The notes: generated by a model not told the origin, from the sequence alone. 6,428 nucleotides of DNA from an uncultured Lactobacillus sp. (GCA_946482425.1 CAMLRO010000052.1:1-6428); one strand, 5' to 3'; counted from the first letter of the stretch, positions 1-5,426 are shown. Translations and numbers: made by a program.

Positions 1-48
1 ATCCATAAAGACTACTTGTTGGTAATCTGGATGAATATCTTGTTTCAT
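1..48 (-). CDS. rpmE2: 50S ribosomal protein L31 type B, N-terminal part (runs off the left edge)
   Basis: Only the first 16 codons are present; the gene continues beyond position 1. The residues MKQDIHPDYQQVVFMD match the start of L31 (M-K-x-x-I-H-P-x-Y). They fit the type B (zinc-free) form: the run goes V-V-F-M-D where zinc-binding L31 usually reaches its Cys-x-Cys motif. L31 is a large-subunit protein that helps bridge the two ribosomal subunits; the type B form commonly replaces the zinc form when zinc is scarce (family knowledge). The ATG is at 46-48, preceded by a good ribosome binding site, AAAGGAG, at 57-63. The gene follows the ABC importer on the same strand but has its own promoter at 149-177. 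The short length limits the call, although the motif is distinctive. Confidence 0.85.
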   Translation of the reverse strand, partial: MKQDIHPDYQQVVFMD

Positions 49-53
49 ATTTA

Positions 54-134
54 TTACTCCTTTGCCATGACTCCTATTTCAAGTCATAGATTAATCGATT
101 AACGTTTAATACCTTATCATCTTTAAAGGCAAAA
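54..134 (-). promoter_or_regulatory. Foldable 5' leader of rpmE2, candidate L31 autoregulatory leader
   Basis: The minus-strand transcript between the promoter and the rpmE2 start contains nested complementary segments. TTTTGCC (134-128) pairs with GGCAAAG (66-60) to close a domain, and this pairing takes in the first bases of the AAAGGAG ribosome binding site. Inside it lie ATGACT (87-82) with AGTCAT (72-67), a 9-nt loop, and a weaker ATTAA/TTAAT hairpin (110-98) that merges with the palindrome TTAATCGATTAA (91-102). A junction that traps part of the Shine-Dalgarno sequence is typical of ribosomal-protein leaders where the protein represses its own translation. I recall L31 leader motifs reported in several phyla, including Firmicutes, but could not compare this one with a model. 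Confidence 0.45.
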
Positions 135-148
135 TTCAAGACTTATTT

Positions 149-177
149 ATTATAGCAGCTGCATCAATTTAAAACAA
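149..177 (-). promoter_or_regulatory. Promoter of rpmE2 (extended -10)
   Basis: A perfect TATAAT (154-149) is preceded by TGC, giving an extended -10 (TGnTATAAT). Seventeen bases upstream is a weak -35, TTGTTT (177-172), which lies inside the last codons of the binding-protein gene. The predicted transcript start is near 142, leaving a 5' untranslated region of roughly 90 nt that contains the foldable leader. The palindrome GCAGCTGC (155-162) overlaps the -10 region and could be a protein site or chance. Confidence 0.65.
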
Positions 178-1009
178 TGTCGCTCGGCTTAACTTCTTTG
201 CCAAAGTATGGTTTTAGTTCCTTATTGTAATCATCAGTAAAGAATTTTTTATTTGCTAACTTAGTAATTTCTTTATTCGTCCAATTTAAAAGAGACTTAT
301 TACCCTTTTTGACCGCAGGAGAAATGAATTGATTAGGGCCGATATTTTTAATTCCAACAGTGTAATTAGGATTCTTCTTTACCCAAGCATAAAGATATGA
401 ATTATCATCTGCTAAAGCGGCAGCACGCTTATTTTTAAAAGCGTTAAATTGCTGCGTTTTAGAGTCAAATTTCAATAAGTCCACACCGCCCTTTTTGGTA
501 AAGTAATTTTCTGCGGTTGTGCCCTTGTTAACAATCAAGTTTTTACCCTTTAGCTGAGAAGCGCTTGTAATTGGTGCATTCTTAGGAGAAATAACTCCAA
601 CCGATACCTTCATGTATGGCTTAGCAAAGTCAACAACTTGTTTACGCTCAGGTGTTTCTGTAAAGTTAGCTAAAACGATATCAGCTTTATTTGAATTAAG
701 AGTATCTACGCGATTATTGGCATTAACCTGGGTAAATTTTACTTTGACACCCATATCCTTAGCCATTTGCCGGGCAAGACGCACATCGTAGCCTAAGCGA
801 TTGCCATGATCATCAACCCAGCCGTAAGGAGGTAAATCGCCAAATACGGCAACCCGTAAAACGCCCCGCTTTTTAATCGTAGTCACGCTGCTTTCATTGG
901 CATTACTGCTATTATTTTTTGATGACTTGATACCAAAAAATGCGGCAACCGCAATAATTAAAACTACTAAAACACCAATAATAATATTTCTGCTTTTATT
1001 TTTCTTCAT
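164..1009 (-). CDS. Amino-acid ABC importer, extracellular binding protein, cysteine/cystine type (CjaA/BspA-like)
   Basis: A 281-residue family 3 solute-binding protein. Residues 1-29 form a basic N-terminus plus hydrophobic segment (about 9-26). The binding domain starts near 48 with G-V-L-R-V-A-V-F-G-D-L-P-P-Y-G, then the family signature G-Y-D-V-R-L-A (73-79), the T-P-E-R motif with Arg122, which in relatives grips the substrate carboxylate, and Asp201/Asp202 near the usual amino-group ligand. The segments F-G-D-x-P-P-(F/Y)-G, L-A-N-F-T-x-T-P, P-Y-M-K-V and N-K-G-T-T-A strongly recall the Campylobacter cysteine receptor CjaA (from memory). There is no lipobox cysteine and no cysteine anywhere. 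The protein is very basic (hand count 47 Lys/Arg against 22 Asp/Glu), like lactobacillar BspA, a cystine-uptake protein held at the surface without lipid. It is the last gene of the importer operon; AGGAG (1016-1020) overlaps the ATPase stop. The exact substrate is inferred. Confidence 0.88.
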   Translation of the reverse strand: MKKNKSRNIIIGVLVVLIIAVAAFFGIKSSKNNSSNANESSVTTIKKRGVLRVAVFGDLPPYGWVDDHGNRLGYDVRLARQMAKDMGVKVKFTQVNANNRVDTLNSNKADIVLANFTETPERKQVVDFAKPYMKVSVGVISPKNAPITSASQLKGKNLIVNKGTTAENYFTKKGGVDLLKFDSKTQQFNAFKNKRAAALADDNSYLYAWVKKNPNYTVGIKNIGPNQFISPAVKKGNKSLLNWTNKEITKLANKKFFTDDYNKELKPYFGKEVKPSDIVLN

Positions 1010-1019
1010 TATTTACTCC

Positions 1020-1760
1020 TTAAAAGTCCATACTAGTCAAGAAATCACGAGCACGATCTGTTTGGGGATGTTCAAAAAATTTTTTACCAGGTGTATTTTC
1101 CAAAATTTTCCCCTCTTCTAGAAATAAAACCTGATCTGCTATTTGGCGTGCAAAGTTCATTTCGTGGGTTACGATAATCATTGTCATATGATTAACACGT
1201 GATAAATCAGTCATAATCTGTAAAACGCCTCGAACCATTTCTGGATCAAGAGAAGCGGTAACCTCATCAAAAAGCATTACTTCGGGATGCATTGCCAACG
1301 CTCTGACGATAGCAATTCTTTGTTTTTGCCCACCAGACAATTCACGAGGATAAGAATCAACGTATTTTTCCAATCCTACTCGTTTTAACAGTTGCAGAGC
1401 CTCTTTTTTGACTTCTTCTTCTGATCTTTTTTGTACTTTTACCGGAGCCAGTAAAACATTTTCAAGAACCGTAAAGTTAGGGAATAAATCATAACTTTGA
1501 AAAACCATGCCGATTTTTTGGCGTAAAACCTGCCAATTTTTAGCATCAGTCTTAATCTTTTGTCCTTTAAAGTAAAGTGAGCCACTTTTAAAATCTTCCA
1601 AGCCGTTTAAGCATCTAATTAAAGTACTTTTACCAGAACCGGAGGGACCTAATAATGTCAGCACTTCACCTTGATGAAGGGTAAAGCTAATATCATGTAA
1701 AGCTTGCCAATCACCATAAAACTTGTTTAGATGTTCAACGCGTAAAACTTCTTTTGTCAT
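1020..1760 (-). CDS. Amino-acid ABC importer, ATP-binding subunit (HisP/GlnQ family)
   Basis: A 246-residue ATPase of the polar amino-acid uptake family, the usual length. In order: Walker A G-P-S-G-S-G-K-S (38-45), Q-loop Gln88 in V-F-Q-S-Y-D-L-F, the ABC signature L-S-G-G-Q (141-145), Walker B V-M-L-F-D-E (161-166) with catalytic Glu166, and the switch His199 in T-H-E. All catalytic elements are intact. It would dimerise on the cytoplasmic face and power the two permeases encoded upstream. Its ATG lies five bases after the stop of the second permease gene, with the ribosome binding site AGGTGAG spanning that stop; the next gene (binding protein) begins 10 bases after this one ends. This tight packing indicates one transcript and translational coupling. 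The only cysteine is Cys50. Confidence 0.95.
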   Translation of the reverse strand: MTKEVLRVEHLNKFYGDWQALHDISFTLHQGEVLTLLGPSGSGKSTLIRCLNGLEDFKSGSLYFKGQKIKTDAKNWQVLRQKIGMVFQSYDLFPNFTVLENVLLAPVKVQKRSEEEVKKEALQLLKRVGLEKYVDSYPRELSGGQKQRIAIVRALAMHPEVMLFDEVTASLDPEMVRGVLQIMTDLSRVNHMTMIIVTHEMNFARQIADQVLFLEEGKILENTPGKKFFEHPQTDRARDFLTSMDF

Positions 1761-1765
1761 TTATC

Positions 1766-2443
1766 TCACCTGTCCTGCTTTGCTGCTAGCCGTTTAGACC
1801 ATACTGATAATGGATAATCTATTATGAAATATAAAAAGAAAATCAGACCGTAAATCCAAAAAACAGCTGTCGGATATTTTTGGTTATTAGCTTCAATAAT
1901 CTGTTGTCCAATCGCGATGACATCCATAATACTGATCATCATTAATAAAGAGGTAGTTTTAATTACTCTTGTAGCCAGATTAATAGTTGCCGGTAACTCA
2001 AGCTGCACGGCTTGGGGCAATAAAACGTAGCGAAAAAGTTGCACTTTGCTCAAACCCAAAGCTAAGCCTGATTCTTTTTGAGCAATAGGAACAGATTCTA
2101 TTGCTCCACGAACTATATCACTAAACTCAGCAGCAACCCATAGGGCAAAGGCTAAAACTGCCATCCAACTGGCAGGCCAATTGATGTGAAAACTGCGCGG
2201 TAAAATATAGTAGAACAAAAATAATAGTACAATGGTGGGAACTATCCTGAAGAATTCCAGATATAGCCGCAAAATAAATCGAATTATTTTATTGGGTAAA
2301 GTGCGCAATACACCAAGGAATGTACCTAAAACAAGACCAATAACCAGACTAACGCCTGCAATCCAAACAGAAGTCCACAAGCCTTGTAAAATTCTGCTAA
2401 AGTTGTTGCCGCTAAAGAAAACATTAATCGCCGAATGTGCCAT
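1766..2443 (-). CDS. Amino-acid ABC importer, permease subunit 2
   Basis: A 225-residue integral membrane protein of the HisM/GlnP permease family. About five hydrophobic segments are visible (roughly 24-46, 64-82, 91-107, 160-180 and 194-215). The F-R-I-V-P-T (65-70) stretch corresponds to the conserved R-x-x-P-x element of this family. The EAA loop that docks on the ATPase runs from Glu106 (E-F-S-D-I-V-R-G-A-I) through L-A-L-G-L-S (127-132) to Pro143. The gene overlaps the end of the preceding permease gene by 20 bp, and its ribosome binding site (AGAAAGGAAGG, 2450-2460) lies inside that gene, so translation is probably coupled. It would form a heterodimeric channel with the other permease. 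There are no cysteines. Confidence 0.93.
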   Translation of the reverse strand: MAHSAINVFFSGNNFSRILQGLWTSVWIAGVSLVIGLVLGTFLGVLRTLPNKIIRFILRLYLEFFRIVPTIVLLFLFYYILPRSFHINWPASWMAVLAFALWVAAEFSDIVRGAIESVPIAQKESGLALGLSKVQLFRYVLLPQAVQLELPATINLATRVIKTTSLLMMISIMDVIAIGQQIIEANNQKYPTAVFWIYGLIFFLYFIIDYPLSVWSKRLAAKQDR

Positions 2444-3083
2444 AGCGTACCTTCCTTTCTAAATAAGTTAAAAGTAAAATAATTGGAATTAAAATAATTG
2501 CGTAGGCAATCACCAAAATTAGCAAATACTCATTTGTCCGGTAATACATTCCAATTAGGTCCAGAGCTGTATTGGTTAATTCAGGAATAGCAATTACTGA
2601 AAAAATAGAAGTCTCTTTAATCAGGAATATAATGTTTGCTGTTAAGGCAGGCATACTTAGCGCAAAGCCTTGCGGAAAGACGACATAATGGGCTAATTGC
2701 AAATTGTTCATCCCTAAAGCTTTACCATCATCAATCTGGGTTGAACTAACCCCGGCAAAACCACCTGTAAAGCCTTCAGCCATATATGCTCCACCAAGAA
2801 ATACCAGACCAATAATTCCGCAAGTTTGGGCTGACATTTTTAGTCCAATAACTGGAAAAGCATAGTATAGGAAAAACAATTGAATTAATAAAGGTGTATT
2901 TCTTGCTAACTCTACATAAGCTGTTATTAGTTGACTCAAAATTGGTACTTTGAAATATTGGATTAAACTGCAGAAAATTCCCACTACAATAGAAAGAATT
3001 ATTCCAACAGCAGACAACCAGATAGTCAACTGAAAAGCTTTTGCAAAAATAGGCAAACTTTGATTAATAATTTGCCAGCTCAT
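2424..3083 (-). CDS. Amino-acid ABC importer, permease subunit 1
   Basis: A 219-residue permease of the same HisQ/GlnP family and the first structural gene of the importer operon. Hydrophobic segments lie near 13-43, 64-80, 87-107, 148-168 and 186-208. The conserved V-E-L-A-R-N-T-P-L-L-I-Q-L-F-F (57-71) is the classic signature of amino-acid ABC permeases. The EAA loop begins at Glu103 and includes K-A-L-G-M (121-125), but the usual E-A-A is D-D-G here (118-120), a mild divergence. The ATG at 3081-3083 has a very strong ribosome binding site, GGGGAGG (3090-3096). Upstream is no ordinary spacer but a leader with a Cys-rich short reading frame and an intrinsic terminator, suggesting that transcription into this gene is conditional. 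Confidence 0.93.
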   Translation of the reverse strand: MSWQIINQSLPIFAKAFQLTIWLSAVGIILSIVVGIFCSLIQYFKVPILSQLITAYVELARNTPLLIQLFFLYYAFPVIGLKMSAQTCGIIGLVFLGGAYMAEGFTGGFAGVSSTQIDDGKALGMNNLQLAHYVVFPQGFALSMPALTANIIFLIKETSIFSVIAIPELTNTALDLIGMYYRTNEYLLILVIAYAIILIPIILLLTYLERKVRYGTFGD

Positions 3084-3149
3084 TTTTAACCTCCCCTGCA
3101 GTACTTAAATGGACTCGTAAGTCTGCTTATTTGTCACAGTAGTTCTAAC

Positions 3150-3187
3150 AAAACAAAAGACCTGCAAATACTTTATTCGCAGGTCCT
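3150..3187 (-). terminator. Leader terminator (attenuator) upstream of the importer operon
   Basis: On the minus strand, GACCTGCGAATA (3185-3174) and TATTTGCAGGTC (3170-3159) form a 12-bp stem with a single G-U pair and the 3-nt loop AAG. An extra A-U and a G-U pair can extend the base to 3187/3157. It is followed by a T-rich tract, TTTTGTTTTGTT (3158-3147). The plus-strand copy lacks a T tract, so this is directional. It lies between a good promoter and the first permease gene with no clear second promoter after it, so it must be read through for the operon to be expressed. Its 5' arm also pairs with the competing segment at 3209-3220. Confidence 0.85.
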
Positions 3188-3220
3188 AAATACTTATTGT
3201 TTTAAATTGGAGCGCGAATA
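3174..3220 (-). promoter_or_regulatory. Antiterminator pairing competing with the leader terminator
   Basis: TATTCGC (3220-3214) is perfectly complementary to GCGAATA (3180-3174). The pairing extends by a G-U (3213/3181) and, across a small internal loop, by TCC (3211-3209) with GGA (3186-3184), giving about 11 pairs. This occupies the whole 5' arm of the terminator stem, so the two structures cannot coexist. The proximal strand begins at the base right after the stop codon of the short Cys-rich reading frame, the position expected for a segment masked by a terminating ribosome. Pairings were found by eye; no folding energies were calculated. Confidence 0.72.
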
Positions 3221-3292
3221 CTAACAAAAACAATTATTTTGCAAATAATTTAATGAAATACATTTCGTTTCAATTCTTTGCCTTTGTCTCAT
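3221..3292 (-). CDS. Cys-codon leader peptide (23 aa), candidate sensor of an attenuator
   Basis: A short reading frame: ATG at 3290-3292, 23 codons, TAG at 3221-3223. The peptide starts MRQRQRIETK, has Cys11, and ends N-N-C-F-C, so Cys codons (all TGT) stand at 11, 21 and 23. The four importer proteins together have only three cysteines in 971 residues. The start lies about 34 nt after the predicted transcript start, with a modest ribosome binding site (AGAAAGAAG, 3309-3301) eight bases upstream. An in-frame GTG three codons earlier is a less likely start. No protein function is expected; the peptide's role would be its own translation, with ribosome progress at codons 21-23 reporting charged tRNA-Cys. 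The stop abuts the antiterminator strand at 3220. Expression is unproven; the case rests on position, Cys content and matching RNA structures. Confidence 0.72.
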   Translation of the reverse strand: MRQRQRIETKCISLNYLQNNCFC

Positions 3293-3331
3293 TAACTGCA
3301 CTTCTTTCTAAAACAACTATCAGTGTTTCTT

Positions 3332-3360
3332 ATGCTATGCTTTTACTTACTTTTTGTCAA
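3332..3360 (-). promoter_or_regulatory. Promoter of the importer operon and its leader
   Basis: A consensus -35, TTGACA (3360-3355), is followed after 17 bases by the -10 TAGCAT (3337-3332, four of six consensus bases). The predicted start is near 3326. The resulting leader before the first permease is about 240 nt and holds the short Cys frame, the antiterminator strand and the terminator. The promoter lies downstream of the dehydrogenase terminator, so the importer is transcribed independently of the dehydrogenase. Confidence 0.75.
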
Positions 3361-3404
3361 TGACTTTGCTTAATATTACTCTCATTTTCTATCTTTTGGC
3401 TAAT

Positions 3405-3430
3405 AAAAAACGCGCTTGTTTAGCGCGTTT
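3405..3430 (-). terminator. Intrinsic terminator of the dehydrogenase gene
   Basis: On the minus strand AAACGCGCT (3430-3422) pairs with AGCGCGTTT (3416-3408) around the 5-nt loop AAACA. Six T residues (3410-3405) follow, the first three within the stem. It starts about 20 bases after the stop codon at 3452-3454. The stem is GC-rich in an AT-rich setting, so this is a confident call. The opposite strand has only three Ts after the stem. Confidence 0.9.
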
Positions 3431-3451
3431 GGTCTATCTATTTTGATCTTT

Positions 3452-4360
3452 TTAAGCCTGTGATTTTTCTTTGATTGCCTCAGCAGATTTTTCCAACAAT
3501 TTTTCTTCATTAGAAGTTAGTTGTAAATTAATTTTGTGAACTATACCTTTTCGGCCAACAATTGCAGGATAAGACATGTAAGTACCGTACTTTTCTTGGT
3601 AACTTGATACAGGCAATTCTGTCCGTGAATCCGTTAAAATGGCCCGCACAATTCTCACAGCAGCAGCCGAGACCCCATAATTAGTGTAATGCTTGCCCAT
3701 AAAGACATTTTGACCACCAAATCTGATTTCATCTTCTAAATCACTGGGCTGCCATGATTCATTTTTAGCCAATTCAGTTAATGGCTGTTCAAATACTTTT
3801 ACTGTTGACCAGGCTGTAAACTGAGTATCACCATGTTCACCCAATGCAAAACCACTCACAGAACGAGGATCAACATTAAACTTTTTAGCAACAACTTTTT
3901 TCATTCTTGCTGTATCAAGTAAAGTACCAGTGCCCAAAACTTGTTCTTTGGGCAAACCAGTTAGTTGCTGGTAAAGACTGGTTATTGCATCTACTGGGTT
4001 AGAAATAACAATCAGAATACCGTTAAAGCCGCTATTTTTGATAGATTCAGTTATCGGGCTTAACTGTTTTTTATTATATTCAAGTTCTTGGAAACGGTCA
4101 CCCTTTGTTTCTAATGATATTTTTCCTAAAGTACTAATCACAATGTCAGCGTCTTTTAGTGCATTATAATCATTAACAATGATGTTGGTATGGTATGGCA
4201 GGTTGGCCATTGCATCTTCAAAGTCAATTGCATCAGCGTTAACTTTGCCCTCATTAACATCGATCATTACTAAATCATCGACTAAACCTGAAATAATCAA
4301 TTCATGAGCGACGGTACAACCAACATGACCGTCTCCAATAATACCTATTTTTGTTGTCAT
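3452..4360 (-). CDS. L-2-hydroxyacid dehydrogenase, L-2-hydroxyisocaproate dehydrogenase type (LDH/MDH family)
   Basis: A 302-residue NAD-dependent dehydrogenase that would interconvert 2-oxoacids and L-2-hydroxyacids. The N-terminal Rossmann fold has G-D-G-H-V-G (9-14) and Asp34 at the end of strand two, indicating NAD rather than NADP. Catalytic residues by family alignment: Arg89 in G-D-R-F, Asn121 in I-S-N-P-V-D, Asp149 and Arg152 in L-L-D-T-A-R, and His176 in G-E-H-G-D. Segments such as I-D-F-E-D-A-M-A-N-L, T-G-T-L-L-D-T-A-R-M and D-P-R-S-V-S-G match L-2-hydroxyisocaproate dehydrogenase of heterofermentative lactobacilli (about 310 residues, from memory) better than classical L-lactate dehydrogenase. 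The likely substrates are branched 2-oxoacids from amino-acid breakdown, though lactate dehydrogenase activity cannot be excluded. The ATG at 4358-4360 has AAAGAAAGG nine bases upstream. It appears monocistronic. Confidence 0.88.
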   Translation of the reverse strand: MTTKIGIIGDGHVGCTVAHELIISGLVDDLVMIDVNEGKVNADAIDFEDAMANLPYHTNIIVNDYNALKDADIVISTLGKISLETKGDRFQELEYNKKQLSPITESIKNSGFNGILIVISNPVDAITSLYQQLTGLPKEQVLGTGTLLDTARMKKVVAKKFNVDPRSVSGFALGEHGDTQFTAWSTVKVFEQPLTELAKNESWQPSDLEDEIRFGGQNVFMGKHYTNYGVSAAAVRIVRAILTDSRTELPVSSYQEKYGTYMSYPAIVGRKGIVHKINLQLTSNEEKLLEKSAEAIKEKSQA

Positions 4361-4422
4361 AATTAAGTGCCTTTCTTTTTAAAACTGTTGAAATAACTCA
4401 GCAAACTCTCAATTACTCTTTT

Positions 4423-4428
4423 ATTATA
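4423..4428 (-). promoter_or_regulatory. Probable -10 box of the dehydrogenase gene
   Basis: A perfect TATAAT (4428-4423) lies about 62 bases before the dehydrogenase ATG, predicting a 5' untranslated region of about 55 nt. No good -35 is visible at 16-18 bp (GCCTTT is the 17-bp candidate), so the promoter may need help or be weak. Confidence 0.5.
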
Positions 4429-4442
4429 CTAAAGATAGAGTT

Positions 4443-4499
4443 AAAAAAGGCGTTTTCGCTATACCAAATAAAGTAATCTTAATTTCTGAAATTAAATTC
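4443..4499 (-). terminator. Weak terminator-like sequence after the ribokinase gene
   Basis: Downstream of the ribokinase stop the minus strand offers two weak structures. One is an AT-only hairpin, TTAATTT (4495-4489) with AAATTAA (4485-4479) around CAG, extendable with G-U pairs. The other is a minimal GCG-AAAA-CGC hairpin (4459-4450) followed by CCTTTTTT (4450-4443 region). Neither is strong, so some read-through into the dehydrogenase gene is possible. Confidence 0.3.
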
Positions 4500-4511
4500 A
4501 AAATCTAGTCG

Positions 4512-5426
4512 TTATTCATCAACTTTAATATCTTTTACGTAAGGAATAGCGGGTTGAGCACCGTATTTTTGCACAGTAAGTGACGAAGCTTTATTAGCAA
4601 AAAGAACCGCATCTCTTAAGTTAGAAAAATCTGGCTGCAATAAACTTGTCATTGCACCAATAAAAGTATCTCCAGCTGCTGTAGTATCAACAGCCTTGAC
4701 CTTAAAAGCCGGAACAGGTTCTCTTTGATTTTGATAGTCGTAAAATGCGCCTTTAGCACCGATTGTAATAATAACTGTTTTTACGCCCTGATCATGTAGC
4801 TTGGCAGCAGCCACTTGCGCAGTTTTTTCATCAGTCACCTTAATTCCAGTGATCGTTTCAGCTTCTGTTTCGTTTGGAGTAATGATATCAGTAAGTTTTA
4901 ACAAATCAGCAGGGATTTTAGCCATTCCAGGAGCTGGATTTAAAATTGTTTTTACACCGGCATCATGAGCAATTTCGAACCCTTTTACTGTTGCAGCAAG
5001 TGGAGTCTCAAATTGTGCAATAAGGAAGTCAGAACTTTTAATCAAATCCTGATTCTGCTCAACTTCAGCCGGGCCAAAGGCATAATTAGCACCAGCATAA
5101 ATAGTAATAGAATTCTGACCACTATCATCTACTGTGATAAAAGCTTGTCCAGTTGATTCTTTTTTAGCTGTGATAATACCTTGGGTATTAATGCCTTCAC
5201 TCTTAAGTAAGCTCAGCATTTCTTTTCCCGGCGCATCGTCACCTACACCACCAATAAAGCTAACTTCACATCCTGACCTTGCCGCAGCAACCGCCTGATT
5301 TGCTCCTTTACCGCCTGCAGCTGAATAGTGTCCGGAAGCATGAACAGTTTCACCTGGTCTGGGCATTTGTTTGACGCGTAAATTAGTATCTAAATTAATA
5401 CTGCCAATAACTGTAACTTTATTCAT
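4512..5426 (-). CDS. rbsK: Ribokinase (PfkB-family sugar kinase)
   Basis: A 304-residue cytoplasmic kinase of usual ribokinase length (E. coli RbsK is 309), predicted to phosphorylate D-ribose to ribose 5-phosphate with ATP for the pentose phosphate pathway. The start reads V-I-G-S-I-N-L-D (6-13), where the Asp contacts sugar. The PfkB signature G-G-K-G-A-N-Q-A is at 38-45, N-P-A-P-G at 163-167, T-P-N-E at 183-186, and T-I-G-A-K-G-A at 221-227. The catalytic and anion-hole motif D-T-T-A-A-G-D-T-F is at 247-255, with Asp253 as the base. All key residues are present. A related pentose or deoxyribose kinase is possible because no ribose transporter or rbsD is in view. The ATG at 5424-5426 has only a weak ribosome binding site: AGAGG lies 13 bases away and TAGAG five bases away. 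No convincing promoter was found. Confidence 0.88.
   Translation of the reverse strand: MNKVTVIGSINLDTNLRVKQMPRPGETVHASGHYSAAGGKGANQAVAAARSGCEVSFIGGVGDDAPGKEMLSLLKSEGINTQGIITAKKESTGQAFITVDDSGQNSITIYAGANYAFGPAEVEQNQDLIKSSDFLIAQFETPLAATVKGFEIAHDAGVKTILNPAPGMAKIPADLLKLTDIITPNETEAETITGIKVTDEKTAQVAAAKLHDQGVKTVIITIGAKGAFYDYQNQREPVPAFKVKAVDTTAAGDTFIGAMTSLLQPDFSNLRDAVLFANKASSLTVQKYGAQPAIPYVKDIKVDE

Noticed and set aside
54..68. Mini-frame ATG-GCA-AAG-GAG-TAA in front of rpmE2
   Set aside because: It has an AGGAG only two bases upstream, too close for initiation, and it coincides with the rpmE2 ribosome binding site. Probably chance.
155..162. GCAGCTGC palindrome as a terminator of the importer operon
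   Set aside because: No loop and no T tract follow it; it overlaps an extended -10 promoter instead.
897..1121. Plus-strand open frame of 74 codons
   Set aside because: It lies opposite the binding-protein and ATPase genes, has no good ribosome binding site, and its composition reflects the antisense of a Lys/Ile-rich N-terminus.
2232..2462. Plus-strand open frame of 76 codons
   Set aside because: Antisense to the permease 2 gene with no family resemblance; a shadow of the real gene.
3111..3130. Second importer promoter downstream of the leader terminator
   Set aside because: TGTGAC-like and CATTTA-like boxes exist around 3109-3136, but no credible -10 is present at proper spacing. A GACT/AGTC hairpin here (3126-3115) is only four pairs.
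3084..3360. T-box or SAM riboswitch in the importer leader
   Set aside because: No T-box core (UGGNACCGCG-like) or other recognisable T-box element was found, and the leader before the terminator (about 175 nt) is short for a T-box. No S-box or SMK-type conserved core was recognised either. The Cys leader frame explains the structure better.
4965..5156. Plus-strand open frame of 63 codons
   Set aside because: Antisense to ribokinase, whose motifs are fully conserved across the region.
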